A DNA stretch of 64,000 bases from Pseudomonadota bacterium (GTDB taxonomy: Bacteria; Pseudomonadota; Alphaproteobacteria; UBA8366), in NCBI GenBank assembly GCA_036339585.1, contig JAYZAS010000021.1:95970-159969 (forward strand). Direction: 5' to 3'. Positions 41,379 through 51,009 of this stretch are shown one piece after another. The notes under the pieces were generated by a model that was not told the DNA's origin, searched no databases, and saw only the letters and a list, made by a program, of their open reading frames with translations. The position numbers and the translations under genes were made by a program. Within the stretch, counting starts at the first letter, position 1, and the number at the start of each line of letters is the position of its first letter.

Positions 41379-42764
41379 ATGAGAAATCCGACGAATCGTG
41401 GAAGCATTCACATGCATAACGCAAAACTAATGGCTTATGGTCAAATGGGTTTGCCACTGGCTGGGATAAGCCTGCCACTTTATGTTTATTTGCCGACATT
41501 TTACTCCACAAGTGTGGGGCTAAGTTTGACAACTGTTGGTTTGGTATTGTTAGTCGCGCGCATTTGGGACTTTATTAGTGATCCATTAGTCGGTGTGCTT
41601 TCTGACCGAATAGGTGAACATAAAAACCGTCGCAAAAAATGGATCGTAGCAGGGAGTCCGGTATTCCTCACGGGTTTAGTATTGCTCTTCATGCCATTAA
41701 CGGGCGCAGGGGCAACATATTTATTAGTAGTGAGCGTGATTTTCTATCTAGGTATCACTATGGTTACGATACCCTATTTGGCTTGGGGAGCCGAATTGGC
41801 AAAGGGGTATCACGAGCGTAGTCGCGTAACGGGTATCCGTGAGTGCTTTGTAATAATTGGAACAATTCTAGCAGCCGCCATTCCCTACCTAGCAGGCGAT
41901 GACATGCGCTTTGCAATGCAGATATTTGCAATATCTATAACGCTGATATTCATAATAAGCGTTGTTTTGTTGATAACAACAACTCAAGACCAGGTAGCGC
42001 AAAACTTATCAAATTGGAGGTGGCGGAGCTCTTTAAAAACTATTTCCCAAGACGAACCCTTTAAAAGACTATTGCTTGCCTATTTCTTGAATGGATTTGC
42101 AAACGGACTACCTGCCACATTATTTATTCTTTTCGTAAGTCACATTCTAGGAGCTCCTGATGAGGTCGGCCCTCTTTTAATGCTGTATTTTGCTTGTGGC
42201 ATAATTGGAATTCCGGGCTGGTTAGTCCTTAGCCGCTGCATCGATAAGCATCGTGCATGGTCAGCAGCAATGGTGATGGCTTGTGTTTGCTTTGTCTCAG
42301 TACAATTTTTAGAACAAGGTGATATTTTTTACTTTGCTTGCATCTGTGCGCTTACTGGTTTTTGCCTTGGTGCTGACCTCACCTTACCACCATCAATCCA
42401 AGCAGATATCATAGCACGGGATAGCATTAAAAGCGGAGAGGACAGAGCAGGAGCTTTTTTTGGCTTCTGGAATTTTGCTACCAAACTTGCTTTGGCGGGA
42501 GCGGTAGGCATCTCATTTCCGTTACTCGAGTGGTCTGGGTTTAGCCCAAAAGCCACTAATCAAACAGAGAATGGATTATTTATGTTGACCCTGCTCTATG
42601 GCGGCCTACCTATATTGTTTAAAGTAGGGGCTATAGCGTTGATGTGGAGGTATCGCCTAGATAAAGATGGGTTCAACAATGGGGATATTCATGAAGAAAA
42701 TATTATTTCTCATTCTCCCAGCCTTAGGGCTTATGACCGTGGGATGCAGCAATATGAAAATTGA
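41379..42764 (+). CDS. MFS transporter (GPH-like)
   Basis: A 461-residue membrane carrier with about twelve hydrophobic segments. The loop between the second and third segments, RIWDFISDPLVGVLSDRIGEHKNRRKKWIVAGSP, carries the acidic/basic pattern of glycoside-pentoside-hexuronide type MFS proteins (D-P-L-x-G-x-x-S-D-R-x-x-x-x-x-x-R-R-x). A counterpart is present in the R. sphaeroides rpoE neighbourhood. Substrate unknown; a lipid precursor or signal is possible. It starts 3 nt after the methyltransferase stop. Confidence 0.85.
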   Translation: MRNPTNRGSIHMHNAKLMAYGQMGLPLAGISLPLYVYLPTFYSTSVGLSLTTVGLVLLVARIWDFISDPLVGVLSDRIGEHKNRRKKWIVAGSPVFLTGLVLLFMPLTGAGATYLLVVSVIFYLGITMVTIPYLAWGAELAKGYHERSRVTGIRECFVIIGTILAAAIPYLAGDDMRFAMQIFAISITLIFIISVVLLITTTQDQVAQNLSNWRWRSSLKTISQDEPFKRLLLAYFLNGFANGLPATLFILFVSHILGAPDEVGPLLMLYFACGIIGIPGWLVLSRCIDKHRAWSAAMVMACVCFVSVQFLEQGDIFYFACICALTGFCLGADLTLPPSIQADIIARDSIKSGEDRAGAFFGFWNFATKLALAGAVGISFPLLEWSGFSPKATNQTENGLFMLTLLYGGLPILFKVGAIALMWRYRLDKDGFNNGDIHEENIISHSPSLRAYDRGMQQYEN

Positions 42765-43272
42765 AGATTTCAAAGGAAAACAGCCAAAATTTGCTTTAGA
42801 GCAATATTTTAATGGCAAAACCCGGGCGTGGGGAATAGTCAAGGATCGATTTGGCAATATTCGCAGGCAGTTCACTGTTGATATGACGGGTACTTGGGAC
42901 GGGCAAGTTCTCACACTTGATGAGTCGTTCAATTATGATGACGGTGAAACTGATAAACGCGTCTGGAAGATTCGCAAGATAAATGACAACGACTACGTGG
43001 GTGAAGCTGAAGACGTTATCGGCAAGGCTGTCGGGAAAGCTTATGGCAGTGCGTTGAATTGGTCTTACACCCTTGCTCTTAAAATCGGCGGGCGTATCTG
43101 GAACGTGAATTTTGATGATTGGATGTTTTTACAGCCGGATGGCGTTCTGTTCAATACAGCCGAAATGAGTAAATTTGGAATTACCATCGGTGAAATTACA
43201 TTGTTTTTCAGAAAACCTGACGAGAGAGGCCAAGCCAGCGTCGAAAACACACTAGCTGTTGCCGCTGAGTAG
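42691..43272 (+). CDS. DUF3833 family lipoprotein
   Basis: A protein of about 193 residues with a lipoprotein signal (MKKILFLILPALGLMTVGC, Cys about 19) and the DUF3833 core: PKFALEQYFNGKTRAWGIVKDRFG, FTVDMTGTWDG, LDESFNYDDGE and NWSYTLAL. Start ATG 42691 overlaps the MFS gene by 74 nt; an upstream in-frame start at 42667 is less suited to a signal peptide. Found in the same oxidative-stress lipid cluster of other alphaproteobacteria. Function unknown; a lipocalin-like barrel is plausible. Confidence 0.85.
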   Translation: MKKILFLILPALGLMTVGCSNMKIEDFKGKQPKFALEQYFNGKTRAWGIVKDRFGNIRRQFTVDMTGTWDGQVLTLDESFNYDDGETDKRVWKIRKINDNDYVGEAEDVIGKAVGKAYGSALNWSYTLALKIGGRIWNVNFDDWMFLQPDGVLFNTAEMSKFGITIGEITLFFRKPDERGQASVENTLAVAAE

Positions 43273-43292
43273 TAAAACGTGCCCTCAACTGC

Positions 43293-44069
43293 TCATGACG
43301 GTAACAGACGTTTTGTAATAGAAAAAAACAGTTTATACGGCATGTACCTTAGTAATTTGATTATTATTGAGAAACGCGTAGGGAAGGTGATTTCAAACCT
43401 GTTAGACTTCAGTCCCTTGTAGAGAGCGTCGGCTGCATCATCAACTTCCATCAAAAAAGGCATTTTAAACTGATTTTTGTCAGTCAACGGTGTTTTTACG
43501 AACCCGGGGTTAACAATCTGTAATTTTATTCCATATTCAGAAAGCTCCGGGTGTAGGGATTCCGTGAGGTTGATAAGCGCTGCCTTTGATGCCCCATAAC
43601 CTGCAGCTCCAGGAAGCCCAACGTACCCAGACAGAGAGGAGACGACAGCAATCGCGCCCGCACCTCTTGAACGCATTTTTTTTGCTAGAGGGTGCAGACA
43701 GTTTACCGTTCCAACGAAATTCAGCTGCATTAACGCCGTAACATTTTTCCCGCATGTCGTCTTTGCCGTATCTGCAACATAAGTTCCGGCATTGAGTACT
43801 GCTAGGTCAATCGCACCGCAGCTAGTTTCGATCCTTTCTAATATTGAACAGATTTCAGAACTGGCTGTCACGTCAGCGGCAAACGGATATATTGTGCCTG
43901 GGAGCATTTTAGACTCGTCCGCCAATGTCTCTAACCTTGCCACTGAGCGAGCTGTAGCCGCTACGGTCCATTCTTCAGACGCCATCTTAAGCGCTAAAGC
44001 ACGACCAATACCTGAACTAGCACCAGTAATCCAAACAATTTTGGATTTCGTTGTCTCAGGCATTGTCAA
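43293..44069 (-). CDS. Short-chain dehydrogenase/reductase of the RpoE/ChrR island
   Basis: A 258-residue SDR with the NAD(P)-binding TGASSGIGRALA (about 15-26), NAG motif VLNAGTY, the catalytic Ser in VVSSLSGYVG and Tyr-x-x-x-Lys in YGASKAAL. The C terminus carries a hydrophobic stretch that may attach it to the membrane. Convergent with the DUF3833 gene, with only about 20 nt between stops. The substrate is unknown; the context suggests a lipid-derived carbonyl. Confidence 0.88.
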   Translation of the reverse strand: MTMPETTKSKIVWITGASSGIGRALALKMASEEWTVAATARSVARLETLADESKMLPGTIYPFAADVTASSEICSILERIETSCGAIDLAVLNAGTYVADTAKTTCGKNVTALMQLNFVGTVNCLHPLAKKMRSRGAGAIAVVSSLSGYVGLPGAAGYGASKAALINLTESLHPELSEYGIKLQIVNPGFVKTPLTDKNQFKMPFLMEVDDAADALYKGLKSNRFEITFPTRFSIIIKLLRYMPYKLFFSITKRLLPS

Positions 44070-44109
44070 CAGTGACTACATTTTTGCTGTAATCCACCAA
44101 GTAACAATC

Positions 44110-44799
44110 TTAATCCTCCTTAACGAATTTACGGTCAAGAGTGTAGCTGAATTCGGCGCCGCCTACTTGAAAAGCTGTTTTAACCCAATCCCCAGATTGG
44201 GAGTACCAGAGGGAGAGTTCCAAGTCGCCGGTAATAACAAAATGCCTAGCAGGAATATTAGCGCTGGGGGTCAACAGCGTAGTGTTGTCTAATTGCTTTA
44301 TGGTAACATCAAGCAACTTTCCGTGTTGTGTGTCCAAGAGTATTGATTGTGCAGTAGTTTTTGGCGACCAGTAACTAGTAGGGATTATAGTGGGAGGCGC
44401 CACGAAGTCCCCGCTTGAGCTTGAAATCCTGAACAAACCGTTTTCAGCTTTCCCCTTCACCCAGTGCTTTTCGCCATCATCATTAGTTTCCGTCGTTATA
44501 GAGAGAAGTTTTCCATCCCGCCAAATTTCTGTGTTGCGATGTCTATAACTATAAATGGGAATAAATAGTACTTTAATGTTAATGTCGATCGCTATGTCGA
44601 CATGCAAATCGCGACCAATTTTGTAAAACTCTAGCGTGTGACGACCGACTTCCGATCCGTCTTGATTAATCTTAAATGCGATTGAGCTGCGCTCTTTCCC
44701 ATAGCCCTCACCAAAAGCCAAACCAAATATAAGAAATCCGAAAATAAAAATAGCTGGCTTAAAAGATCCAACTGACCACTTTGAAATCTTTTTTCTCAT
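44110..44799 (-). CDS. Secreted DUF6134-like protein
   Basis: A protein of about 229 residues with an N-terminal hydrophobic signal (FKPAIFIFGFLIFGLAFG) and a soluble beta-rich domain containing FKINQDGSEVGRHTLEF, VDIAIDINIKVLFIPIYSYRHR and NTEIWRDGKLLSITTETND. This resembles the DUF6134 family, seen near SDR and DUF3833 genes. ATG 44799 has AAGGA 5 nt upstream; the longer frame to 44970 would overlap the divergent gene. It is upstream of the SDR on the same strand, 40 nt away. Function unknown; probably periplasmic. Confidence 0.7.
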   Translation of the reverse strand: MRKKISKWSVGSFKPAIFIFGFLIFGLAFGEGYGKERSSIAFKINQDGSEVGRHTLEFYKIGRDLHVDIAIDINIKVLFIPIYSYRHRNTEIWRDGKLLSITTETNDDGEKHWVKGKAENGLFRISSSSGDFVAPPTIIPTSYWSPKTTAQSILLDTQHGKLLDVTIKQLDNTTLLTPSANIPARHFVITGDLELSLWYSQSGDWVKTAFQVGGAEFSYTLDRKFVKED

Positions 44800-44925
44800 T
44801 AGTTCCTTCATTGGGAGTAAATACTCTTGCGCAGAGTCTGATAATCGTCCTATCGATCTCAAAACAAGTTTAGTTGATCCAGAGACCCTCATAATACGTA
44901 TACCTGTTATATTAGGAGAAGCAAC

Positions 44926-45366
44926 ATGAAGATCAATGGTCCTATGTCCCTCTCTGATATTGAGGAACATCTTATAGTTACTAGTCTTCCGTTGCGCCTG
45001 GCAGCGAATTCTCCGACGGGATGGCCCATGGTTGTTTCACTTTGGTTTATTTACGACGGCGGAACATTGTTTTGTGCAACGAAACGTCAGGCTAGAATAG
45101 CAAGTAGCATTGCACAATCACCCCGGTGTGCCTTTGAGGTCGCTAGGGAAACTGCACCATACTTCGGGGTGCGGGGACAGGGCGTAGCATCCATATCTAA
45201 TGAGAATGCACATGAGATGCTTGAAAGGCTTGCTAATAGGTATATTTCGAAAGACAAAGCGCAGTTTAAAAAATGGTTGTTAAAACCGTCCGAGGACGAA
45301 GTCGTTATAAGTATTAGGCCAGTTGCATTTCACAGCTGGGATTATCGTAAGCGTATGGCAGCCTGA
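44926..45366 (+). CDS. Pyridoxamine 5'-phosphate oxidase-like FMN/F420-binding protein
   Basis: A 146-residue split-barrel protein. LPLRLAANSPTGWPMVVSLWFIYDGGTLFCATKR matches the flavin-binding half of the general PPOX fold (key pattern G-x-P-x-V-x-x-x-x-F...G-x-x-F/Y). The C terminus HSWDYRKRM is common in the TIGR-type PPOX group. The natural cofactor and substrate cannot be told from sequence. An AGGAGAAGC box lies upstream of ATG 44926. Confidence 0.75.
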   Translation: MKINGPMSLSDIEEHLIVTSLPLRLAANSPTGWPMVVSLWFIYDGGTLFCATKRQARIASSIAQSPRCAFEVARETAPYFGVRGQGVASISNENAHEMLERLANRYISKDKAQFKKWLLKPSEDEVVISIRPVAFHSWDYRKRMAA

Positions 45367-45418
45367 CTGATTGGTTCCGACAAGTGCTTTGAAAAACAAA
45401 ACTTGAAGGGAGCAACGC

Positions 45419-46138
45419 ATGGATTTTAGTGACGAGATGCGTGTGGCCGTGTTTGGTGCTTCCGGTGGAATTGGTAGTGCTCTCGTTGATCAGCTTAACA
45501 CTGACCCTCGAGTATCGCAGCTTTATCCAATTAGCCGGACAAAAACCTGTGCCAACGCAATAATAATTGATTACGATGACGAAAGCACTATTTCAGGTGC
45601 GGCTGAATTGATTAGGGAAGATGGGTCACTGGATTTAGTCATAGTTGCTACCGGACTCCTCCATAACAATAACGGATTATACCCCGAAAAGACTTTCCGA
45701 AGCATTGACTCAGGTTCTCTCGAGCAACTTTATCGGGTAAACGTGATCGGACCTGCATTAGTGGCAAAGTATTTTGTTCCACTCCTATCACCTGGTCGTA
45801 AAAATGTCTTTGCAATTCTTGGCGCCCGTGTTGGCAGTATTACAGACAATAACATGGGTGGGTGGTATGGTTACAGGATGGCTAAAGCAGCACTTGTTAT
45901 GCTAACCCGTACGCTTGCGATTGAAAGTGCTAGACGCAACTCGCACACAGTTTGCGTCGCCCTCCACCCAGGCACCGTCAATACCGCGTTATCAAAGCCT
46001 TTCCAACGATCCGTGCCAGAAGGCGGTTTAGTGTCATCTTTAGATGCTGCAGCCAACTTACTTAGGGTTATAAATGGCGTTACCCCTGATCAATCAGGGT
46101 ATCACTTAGCGTGGGACGGCACCCGAATACCGTACTAA
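45419..46138 (+). CDS. C-factor-like short-chain dehydrogenase
   Basis: A 239-residue SDR close to the CsgA/C-factor group. It has VFGASGGIGSALV, ATGLLHNN in place of the NAG loop, and GARVGSITDNNMGGWYGYRMAKAAL with the catalytic Ser 12 residues before the Tyr of YRMAK. The ISDN/GGWYxYRxxKAAL pattern is typical of this group in marine bacteria. Physiological substrate unknown. Starts 52 nt after the PPOX-like gene; AAGGGAG lies 6 nt upstream of ATG 45419. Confidence 0.85.
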   Translation: MDFSDEMRVAVFGASGGIGSALVDQLNTDPRVSQLYPISRTKTCANAIIIDYDDESTISGAAELIREDGSLDLVIVATGLLHNNNGLYPEKTFRSIDSGSLEQLYRVNVIGPALVAKYFVPLLSPGRKNVFAILGARVGSITDNNMGGWYGYRMAKAALVMLTRTLAIESARRNSHTVCVALHPGTVNTALSKPFQRSVPEGGLVSSLDAAANLLRVINGVTPDQSGYHLAWDGTRIPY

Positions 46139-46164
46139 TAAAAAAGCCTACAAGGTAGTTTAAG

Positions 46165-46242
46165 TGGTGGGCCCGGCAGGACTTGAACCTGCAACCAAAC
46201 CGTTATGAGCGGTTTGCTCTAACCAAATTGAGCTACGGGCCC
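46165..46242 (-). tRNA. tRNA with CAU anticodon, probably tRNA-Ile2 (lysidine)
   Basis: On the minus strand the sequence folds as a full cloverleaf: acceptor GGGCCCG/CGGGCCC, D arm AGCTC...GAGC, anticodon stem AACCG/CGGTT with loop CTCATAA, and T arm with GGTTCAAGTCC. The discriminator is A and the CCA is encoded (46167-46165). CAU reads Met or, after lysidine modification, AUA Ile. The acceptor and overall sequence resemble bacterial tRNA-Ile2 more than elongator Met, but that is from memory. It lies just downstream of rpoD and may share its transcript; a GCTTTTTTATTA stretch follows. Confidence 0.85.
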
Positions 46243-46277
46243 AAGAAGAAGTGACTATAACCTGAGGTCTGTCGGTA

Positions 46278-48275
46278 TTAGTAATCTAAGAAACTACGCA
46301 GCTTGCGGGACCGGCTCGGATGCTTCAGTTTTCGCAGTGCTTTTGCTTCTATTTGGCGAATACGCTCTCTAGTGACTGAGAATTGTTGGCCAACCTCCTC
46401 TAATGTATGATCAGTGTTCATTCCAATTCCAAATCGCATACGAAGCACTCTTTCTTCTCTTGGAGTCAAACTAGAAAGAACTCGCGTAGTGGTTTCACGA
46501 AGGTTAGAGTGAATTGCAGCATCAGAGGGCAAAATTGCATTTTTATCTTCAATGAAATCGCCGAGATGGCTGTCTTCCTCATCACCAATCGGAGTTTCTA
46601 GGCTAATAGGCTCTTTCGCAATTTTGAGTACTTTGCGAACTTTCTCAAGTGGCATATGAAGTTTTTCAGATAACTCCTCCGGCGTCGGTTCTCGACCTAT
46701 CTCATGCAGCATTTGACGCGACGTTCTTACCAGCTTATTTATAGTTTCAATCATATGTACCGGAATACGTATCGTACGCGCCTGATCTGCTATCGAGCGC
46801 GTAATTGCTTGGCGTATCCACCACGTTGCATATGTCGAAAACTTATAGCCGCGACGATACTCGAACTTGTCGACCGCCTTCATAAGGCCAATATTCCCTT
46901 CCTGTATAAGATCAAGAAACTGAAGGCCCCGGTTGGTGTACTTTTTCGCGATTGATATCACGAGACGAAGATTAGCCTCGACCATTTCTTTTTTGGCCCG
47001 ACTTGCTTCCCGCTCTCCCTGCTGTACAGATTGAACAATGCGACGGAACTCAGGCAACGGCATAGAAATCTCGCCAGCAGTCTTGGCAATCTCTCCTCGC
47101 AACGTTGAGACATCCTCGCTGTGCTTTCTAACAAAACTCTGCCACGGCCGTTTGCGCAAACCTTTCAAATGATCGAACCAGCCGGGATTTAATTCGTGAC
47201 CGAAATATTGCTCCATAAATGTTTTACGCTCGACACCGCAATTGACGGCCATCCGTAAAATGCGTCCTTCACGACGGTTGAGGCCTTTATTCAGGTCGTA
47301 GAGTTGGTGCACCAATTGCTCTATCCGAGAGTTGTTCAGTTGTACACCGTCCATCAGGCCGACGAGTGTTTTTCGGTGTCGTTCATAAGTGCGCTCAGTC
47401 GATTTCGAGACCTCTTTTCCACTCTGGATCATATTAAGGCGTTTGTCCTGAGCGCGGTTTAACTTCTTATAAACAGCGCTTATTTCTTTAAACTTTGATA
47501 GAATTTCGGGCTTCAGTGTTTCTTCCATTGCAGCTAATGATACCGAAACCTCATCATCATCAGTTTCTTCGTCCTCCGATGTACCCTCATCATCGTGATC
47601 ATCTGAAAGAGTGTTATTGCTTGCAGATGTAGTTGGTTTGTCGACGCTCAAGTTGTTATTAGCCGCAGTCGGAGGAGGAGTCCCGTACGAAGCTCCGTAT
47701 GTACTATCTAGATCTATAATGTCCCTAAGTAGAACTTCGCCCTCAACAATAGCATCTTGCCAACGCGCAATCGCACGCATCGTTAGTGCACTTTCACACA
47801 ACGACCCTATCATCTTCTCACGACCTGCCTCTATTCGCTTTGCAATGGCAATTTCACCCTCTCGCGAGAGCAACTCAACACTTCCCATTTCTCGTAAATA
47901 CATTCTTACCGGGTCATCTGTGCGCCCGATGTCATCATCAGAGAGGTTCCCAGCAACAGGCGAGTCCTGTTTCTCGTTGCTTGCCGCCTCTGGAGGCCCC
48001 CCATTCTCTTCAGATTCTTCGCTGTCAATCACGTTTATATCCATCTCCGCAAAAAGAGTCATCGTGTCTTCAATTTGTTCGGGAGAAACCTGCCCCTGAG
48101 GCAGCGCTTTATTTAATTCGTCAATTGTAATATAACCACGTTCTTTAGCTTTCGTAATTAGCTTCTTCAAAGCTGCGCGTCCTATATCCAACAGGGGACG
48201 GTCCACAGCTTCGGCGTTAGGTTTACCGTTTACCTTTTGGTTTTTGGTTTTTTTGGCTGCTACTGAATTTGCCAT
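46278..48275 (-). CDS. rpoD: Primary sigma factor RpoD (sigma-70)
   Basis: The housekeeping sigma factor, 665 residues. Region 1.1 ([25 protein letters not shown]), region 1.2 ([22 protein letters not shown]), the non-conserved insert, region 2 ([55 protein letters not shown], cited here only by its known core), region 3 and region 4 ([25 protein letters not shown]) are all present. An acidic stretch ([18 protein letters not shown]) lies in the insert. Follows dnaG on the same strand, the usual order. Confidence 0.97.
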   Translation of the reverse strand: MANSVAAKKTKNQKVNGKPNAEAVDRPLLDIGRAALKKLITKAKERGYITIDELNKALPQGQVSPEQIEDTMTLFAEMDINVIDSEESEENGGPPEAASNEKQDSPVAGNLSDDDIGRTDDPVRMYLREMGSVELLSREGEIAIAKRIEAGREKMIGSLCESALTMRAIARWQDAIVEGEVLLRDIIDLDSTYGASYGTPPPTAANNNLSVDKPTTSASNNTLSDDHDDEGTSEDEETDDDEVSVSLAAMEETLKPEILSKFKEISAVYKKLNRAQDKRLNMIQSGKEVSKSTERTYERHRKTLVGLMDGVQLNNSRIEQLVHQLYDLNKGLNRREGRILRMAVNCGVERKTFMEQYFGHELNPGWFDHLKGLRKRPWQSFVRKHSEDVSTLRGEIAKTAGEISMPLPEFRRIVQSVQQGEREASRAKKEMVEANLRLVISIAKKYTNRGLQFLDLIQEGNIGLMKAVDKFEYRRGYKFSTYATWWIRQAITRSIADQARTIRIPVHMIETINKLVRTSRQMLHEIGREPTPEELSEKLHMPLEKVRKVLKIAKEPISLETPIGDEEDSHLGDFIEDKNAILPSDAAIHSNLRETTTRVLSSLTPREERVLRMRFGIGMNTDHTLEEVGQQFSVTRERIRQIEAKALRKLKHPSRSRKLRSFLDY

Positions 48276-48332
48276 TACCTAATGCTCCCAATCGCATTTT
48301 TAATTTTATATCTAATCACAGAGACAATTTAA

Positions 48333-50204
48333 CTAATCAGAATCGATACCGTTACCACCTAACATATCAGCCGTTTCATCTTCCATAACCCGCCGAAAAG
48401 CAAGAAAGCGCCGTTCACTTTCTTCGGTTCCATCACCAGCAGCAACTCTGGCACTGGCTAACACCTCTTGCTTTCGCTTAGCCTGCATAAACATGTTCAA
48501 TGTCTGCTCAAACCCTTTCCGAGCGCGGCTCAACATAACATTATAATCGCCGCTGCCGTCCGATGTGTCACGAGCAAATGCTGCATGTGACATTACTTCT
48601 TTACTGCTCAGGCAATTAACAATTGTTTTAAATCCCTGTGCATAGAGGTGGCTTTTTAACTCATCTGCGTCAAGCCCCTGCGTTTTTGTATACCACTGTT
48701 GAATTTCCTGAAGCAATTTGTCAAGGTCCGGCGATATGGTTATTTCTGCCAGCGCTTCACCAAACTCATCTAGCAGGACGGGAAAGTTAAGTATCGTCGC
48801 AAGCAGGACCTGCATCCGTCGAGACCGCATTGCAGCGACATTTGCCCTCAAATGACCGGTAGACGGCTCTGTAATCTTTCGCGAGTAGTCAACCGGGCGT
48901 ATAAATTGATTTTTGTGTGAATTGCCACCTACCCGTTTATTTCGGAAGACCTGCCACACTCTATCTCTAAAAATTTGCCTGTAATGTTGCTGCACACTGC
49001 CATCCGCGATTACAGAAGCTCTCTTGCCAAGACGAACCTCTAAGTCTGCTCGCCGCTCGGGTGTATCCAGTGTTTTTAACGTATATTCATAAGCCCAAAG
49101 CATATCGACGAGAGGCCTCGCGCTAGTTATCACTTCCGAGATTGCTTGCGGTCCTTGTGCCGCAATCAAACTATCCGGGTCGTCGCCTGCCGGCAGATAA
49201 GCAAACTGAACTGAACGTCCAGGCCTTAACAATTCTAACGAACGTTCAGCAGCTTTCATAGCGGCCCGCGCACCCGCAGAGTCTCCATCGAAACACAGCA
49301 CTGGCTCCGAATTCAGCCTCCAAACCTCTTCCAGTTGATTTTCCGTTAAAGCAGTACCTAGAGGCGCCACTGCACCTTTAAAGCCGGCTCGGTCTAGAGA
49401 AATCACATCCATGTATCCCTCGACGACAATGACAGGATGACCCTCGTGAGCGGCTTGGCGCGCATTAGCGAGATTGTATAATGTGCGGCCTTTGCTAAAA
49501 AGAATTGTATCTGGTGAATTAATATATTTTGCAGTGTTTCCATCTCCCATTAAACGTCCGCCGAACCCTATAACCCGCCCACTGCGATCTGTTATTGGGA
49601 AAAGAACCCGGTCACGGAAAAAGGCATAAGCCGGCTGCCCATTATCAGAAGCTCGCAGCAGCCCGCACTCGAGTAGTGAGCTCTCGGAGACTCCTGACTT
49701 CCTGAGCGCCACAGGCATTGCATTCCCGGGTGGTGCATAGCCCAAACGAAATTTTGAAATCGTCTCGGCATCCAGTCCTCGCCCCTCAATGTATTTTCGC
49801 GCATGATCCCCACACCGCTCTAGTAAGCTTTGTTGAAAAAACTTACATGCCAGATCCATTACTTCATGTAACCCTGACCGCATGTCGCTTCTGGCCCGCT
49901 CAGCAGCCGTCGCCCGAGGAACTTCTAGCCCGGCATCTCTAGCGAGCTTTTCAACAGCCTCCGGAAAGCTCAGTCCTTCCACAGCCATGACAAAAGAAAA
50001 AATATCTCCATGCTTTCCGCTAGAGAAACAATGATAAAAACCCTTCTCATCATTAACGGTAAAAGAAGGCGTTTTTTCATTGTTAAAAGGGCTTAATCCA
50101 ATGAACTCGCGACCTTGCTTTTTTAGATTTACCCGCTTGCCACAAATCTCTGAAACCAGTAACCGGGTCCTAATTTCGTCAAGAAAATTTGGTGGGAAGT
50201 TCAT
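48333..50204 (-). CDS. dnaG: DNA primase DnaG with altered zinc site
   Basis: DnaG makes RNA primers for replication. The 623-residue protein has the N-terminal primase domain, the Toprim core (VVVEGYMDVISLDRAGF and CFDGDSAGARAA) and a C-terminal helicase-interaction region. The zinc ribbon normally reads C-x2-H...C-x2-C; here it reads LSPFNNEKTPSF and FYHCFSSGKHG, so the first Cys, the His and the last Cys are Ser, Asn and Ser. Alphaproteobacterial primases often show such losses, so this is likely functional without zinc. Followed by rpoD 57 nt later. Confidence 0.96.
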   Translation of the reverse strand: MNFPPNFLDEIRTRLLVSEICGKRVNLKKQGREFIGLSPFNNEKTPSFTVNDEKGFYHCFSSGKHGDIFSFVMAVEGLSFPEAVEKLARDAGLEVPRATAAERARSDMRSGLHEVMDLACKFFQQSLLERCGDHARKYIEGRGLDAETISKFRLGYAPPGNAMPVALRKSGVSESSLLECGLLRASDNGQPAYAFFRDRVLFPITDRSGRVIGFGGRLMGDGNTAKYINSPDTILFSKGRTLYNLANARQAAHEGHPVIVVEGYMDVISLDRAGFKGAVAPLGTALTENQLEEVWRLNSEPVLCFDGDSAGARAAMKAAERSLELLRPGRSVQFAYLPAGDDPDSLIAAQGPQAISEVITSARPLVDMLWAYEYTLKTLDTPERRADLEVRLGKRASVIADGSVQQHYRQIFRDRVWQVFRNKRVGGNSHKNQFIRPVDYSRKITEPSTGHLRANVAAMRSRRMQVLLATILNFPVLLDEFGEALAEITISPDLDKLLQEIQQWYTKTQGLDADELKSHLYAQGFKTIVNCLSSKEVMSHAAFARDTSDGSGDYNVMLSRARKGFEQTLNMFMQAKRKQEVLASARVAAGDGTEESERRFLAFRRVMEDETADMLGGNGIDSD

Positions 50205-50303
50205 ATATAGATACCAATGTGATACAGGCTAATCTGCCCCATTGTTGGTTTAAACCGAGATAATTTTGCAAGCCTACTCCCACGACGATCAATTCTGCAA
50301 CCA

Positions 50304-50759
50304 CTAAGCCAAGCTTTGCTTGACCATTGCGCTTGCCTTGCTGAAATCCATCCTACCAGCATAACGTTGGCGGAGAGCAGACATCACTGAGCCCATTTCC
50401 TTAAGACCCGAAGCATTGAGTTCCTCTACCATCTGAACGACTGCGGATTTTATTTCTATTTCATCCATTTGTTCTGGCATAAAGGATTTGATAATCTCAA
50501 TTTCTTGCAATTCACGTGCTGCAAGTTCCGGGCGATTACCTTTCTTATACAAAGCACTGCTATCATGCCGCTGCTTTACCATTGTTTGCAATAGCTGAAG
50601 TATCGAATCATCGCCAACACCATCCGCATTGCCCTTGGAACGCGCGGCGATATCTCGGTCTTTTAAGGCCGCTAAGATCAATCGAATTGTCGAAATAGCA
50701 CAGGTTTCTTGTGATTTAATAGCTTTTTTCAACGACTCGTTGAGCTCTTCGCGCAACAT
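50304..50759 (-). CDS. GatB/YqeY domain protein
   Basis: A 151-residue all-helical GatB/YqeY protein. It has the family pattern LREELNESLKKAIKSQET, STIRLILAALKDRDIAARSKG, MVKQRHDSSALYKKGNRPELAARELQEIEII and FMPEQM (described by its key positions). The domain resembles the tail of GatB, but a tRNA-dependent role for the free protein is not established. It precedes dnaG on the same strand, as often in proteobacteria, and is divergent from carA. Confidence 0.9.
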   Translation of the reverse strand: MLREELNESLKKAIKSQETCAISTIRLILAALKDRDIAARSKGNADGVGDDSILQLLQTMVKQRHDSSALYKKGNRPELAARELQEIEIIKSFMPEQMDEIEIKSAVVQMVEELNASGLKEMGSVMSALRQRYAGRMDFSKASAMVKQSLA

Positions 50760-51009
50760 ACTATTTACCCTCCCAATTTTATTCCTAAAACCGTAACTAA
50801 TCTAATTTACTAGTGCAACCTTTTGAAAATAAATAACACGCTGATAAATAGGCACTTTTATATTTTCTCACTTTTACAAGGTCGATTGATCACTTTTGGG
50901 GTTTATGTTTTTTTCACACATGTTGATTTTTTAAGTCATAGTGAGGTAGGTCCCTGTCCTATAGCTGTAAGAAATTTGTGGCGCCTGCCCTTTAAAGAGA
51001 AAATCCCAT

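Noticed and set aside
43273..43292. Bidirectional terminator between DUF3833 and SDR genes
   Set aside because: Only about 20 nt with no inverted repeat or T tract.
44800..44970. Longer N terminus for the DUF6134-like protein
   Set aside because: The extension would precede the signal peptide and overlap the divergent PPOX-like gene; ATG 44799 has a good ribosome-binding site.
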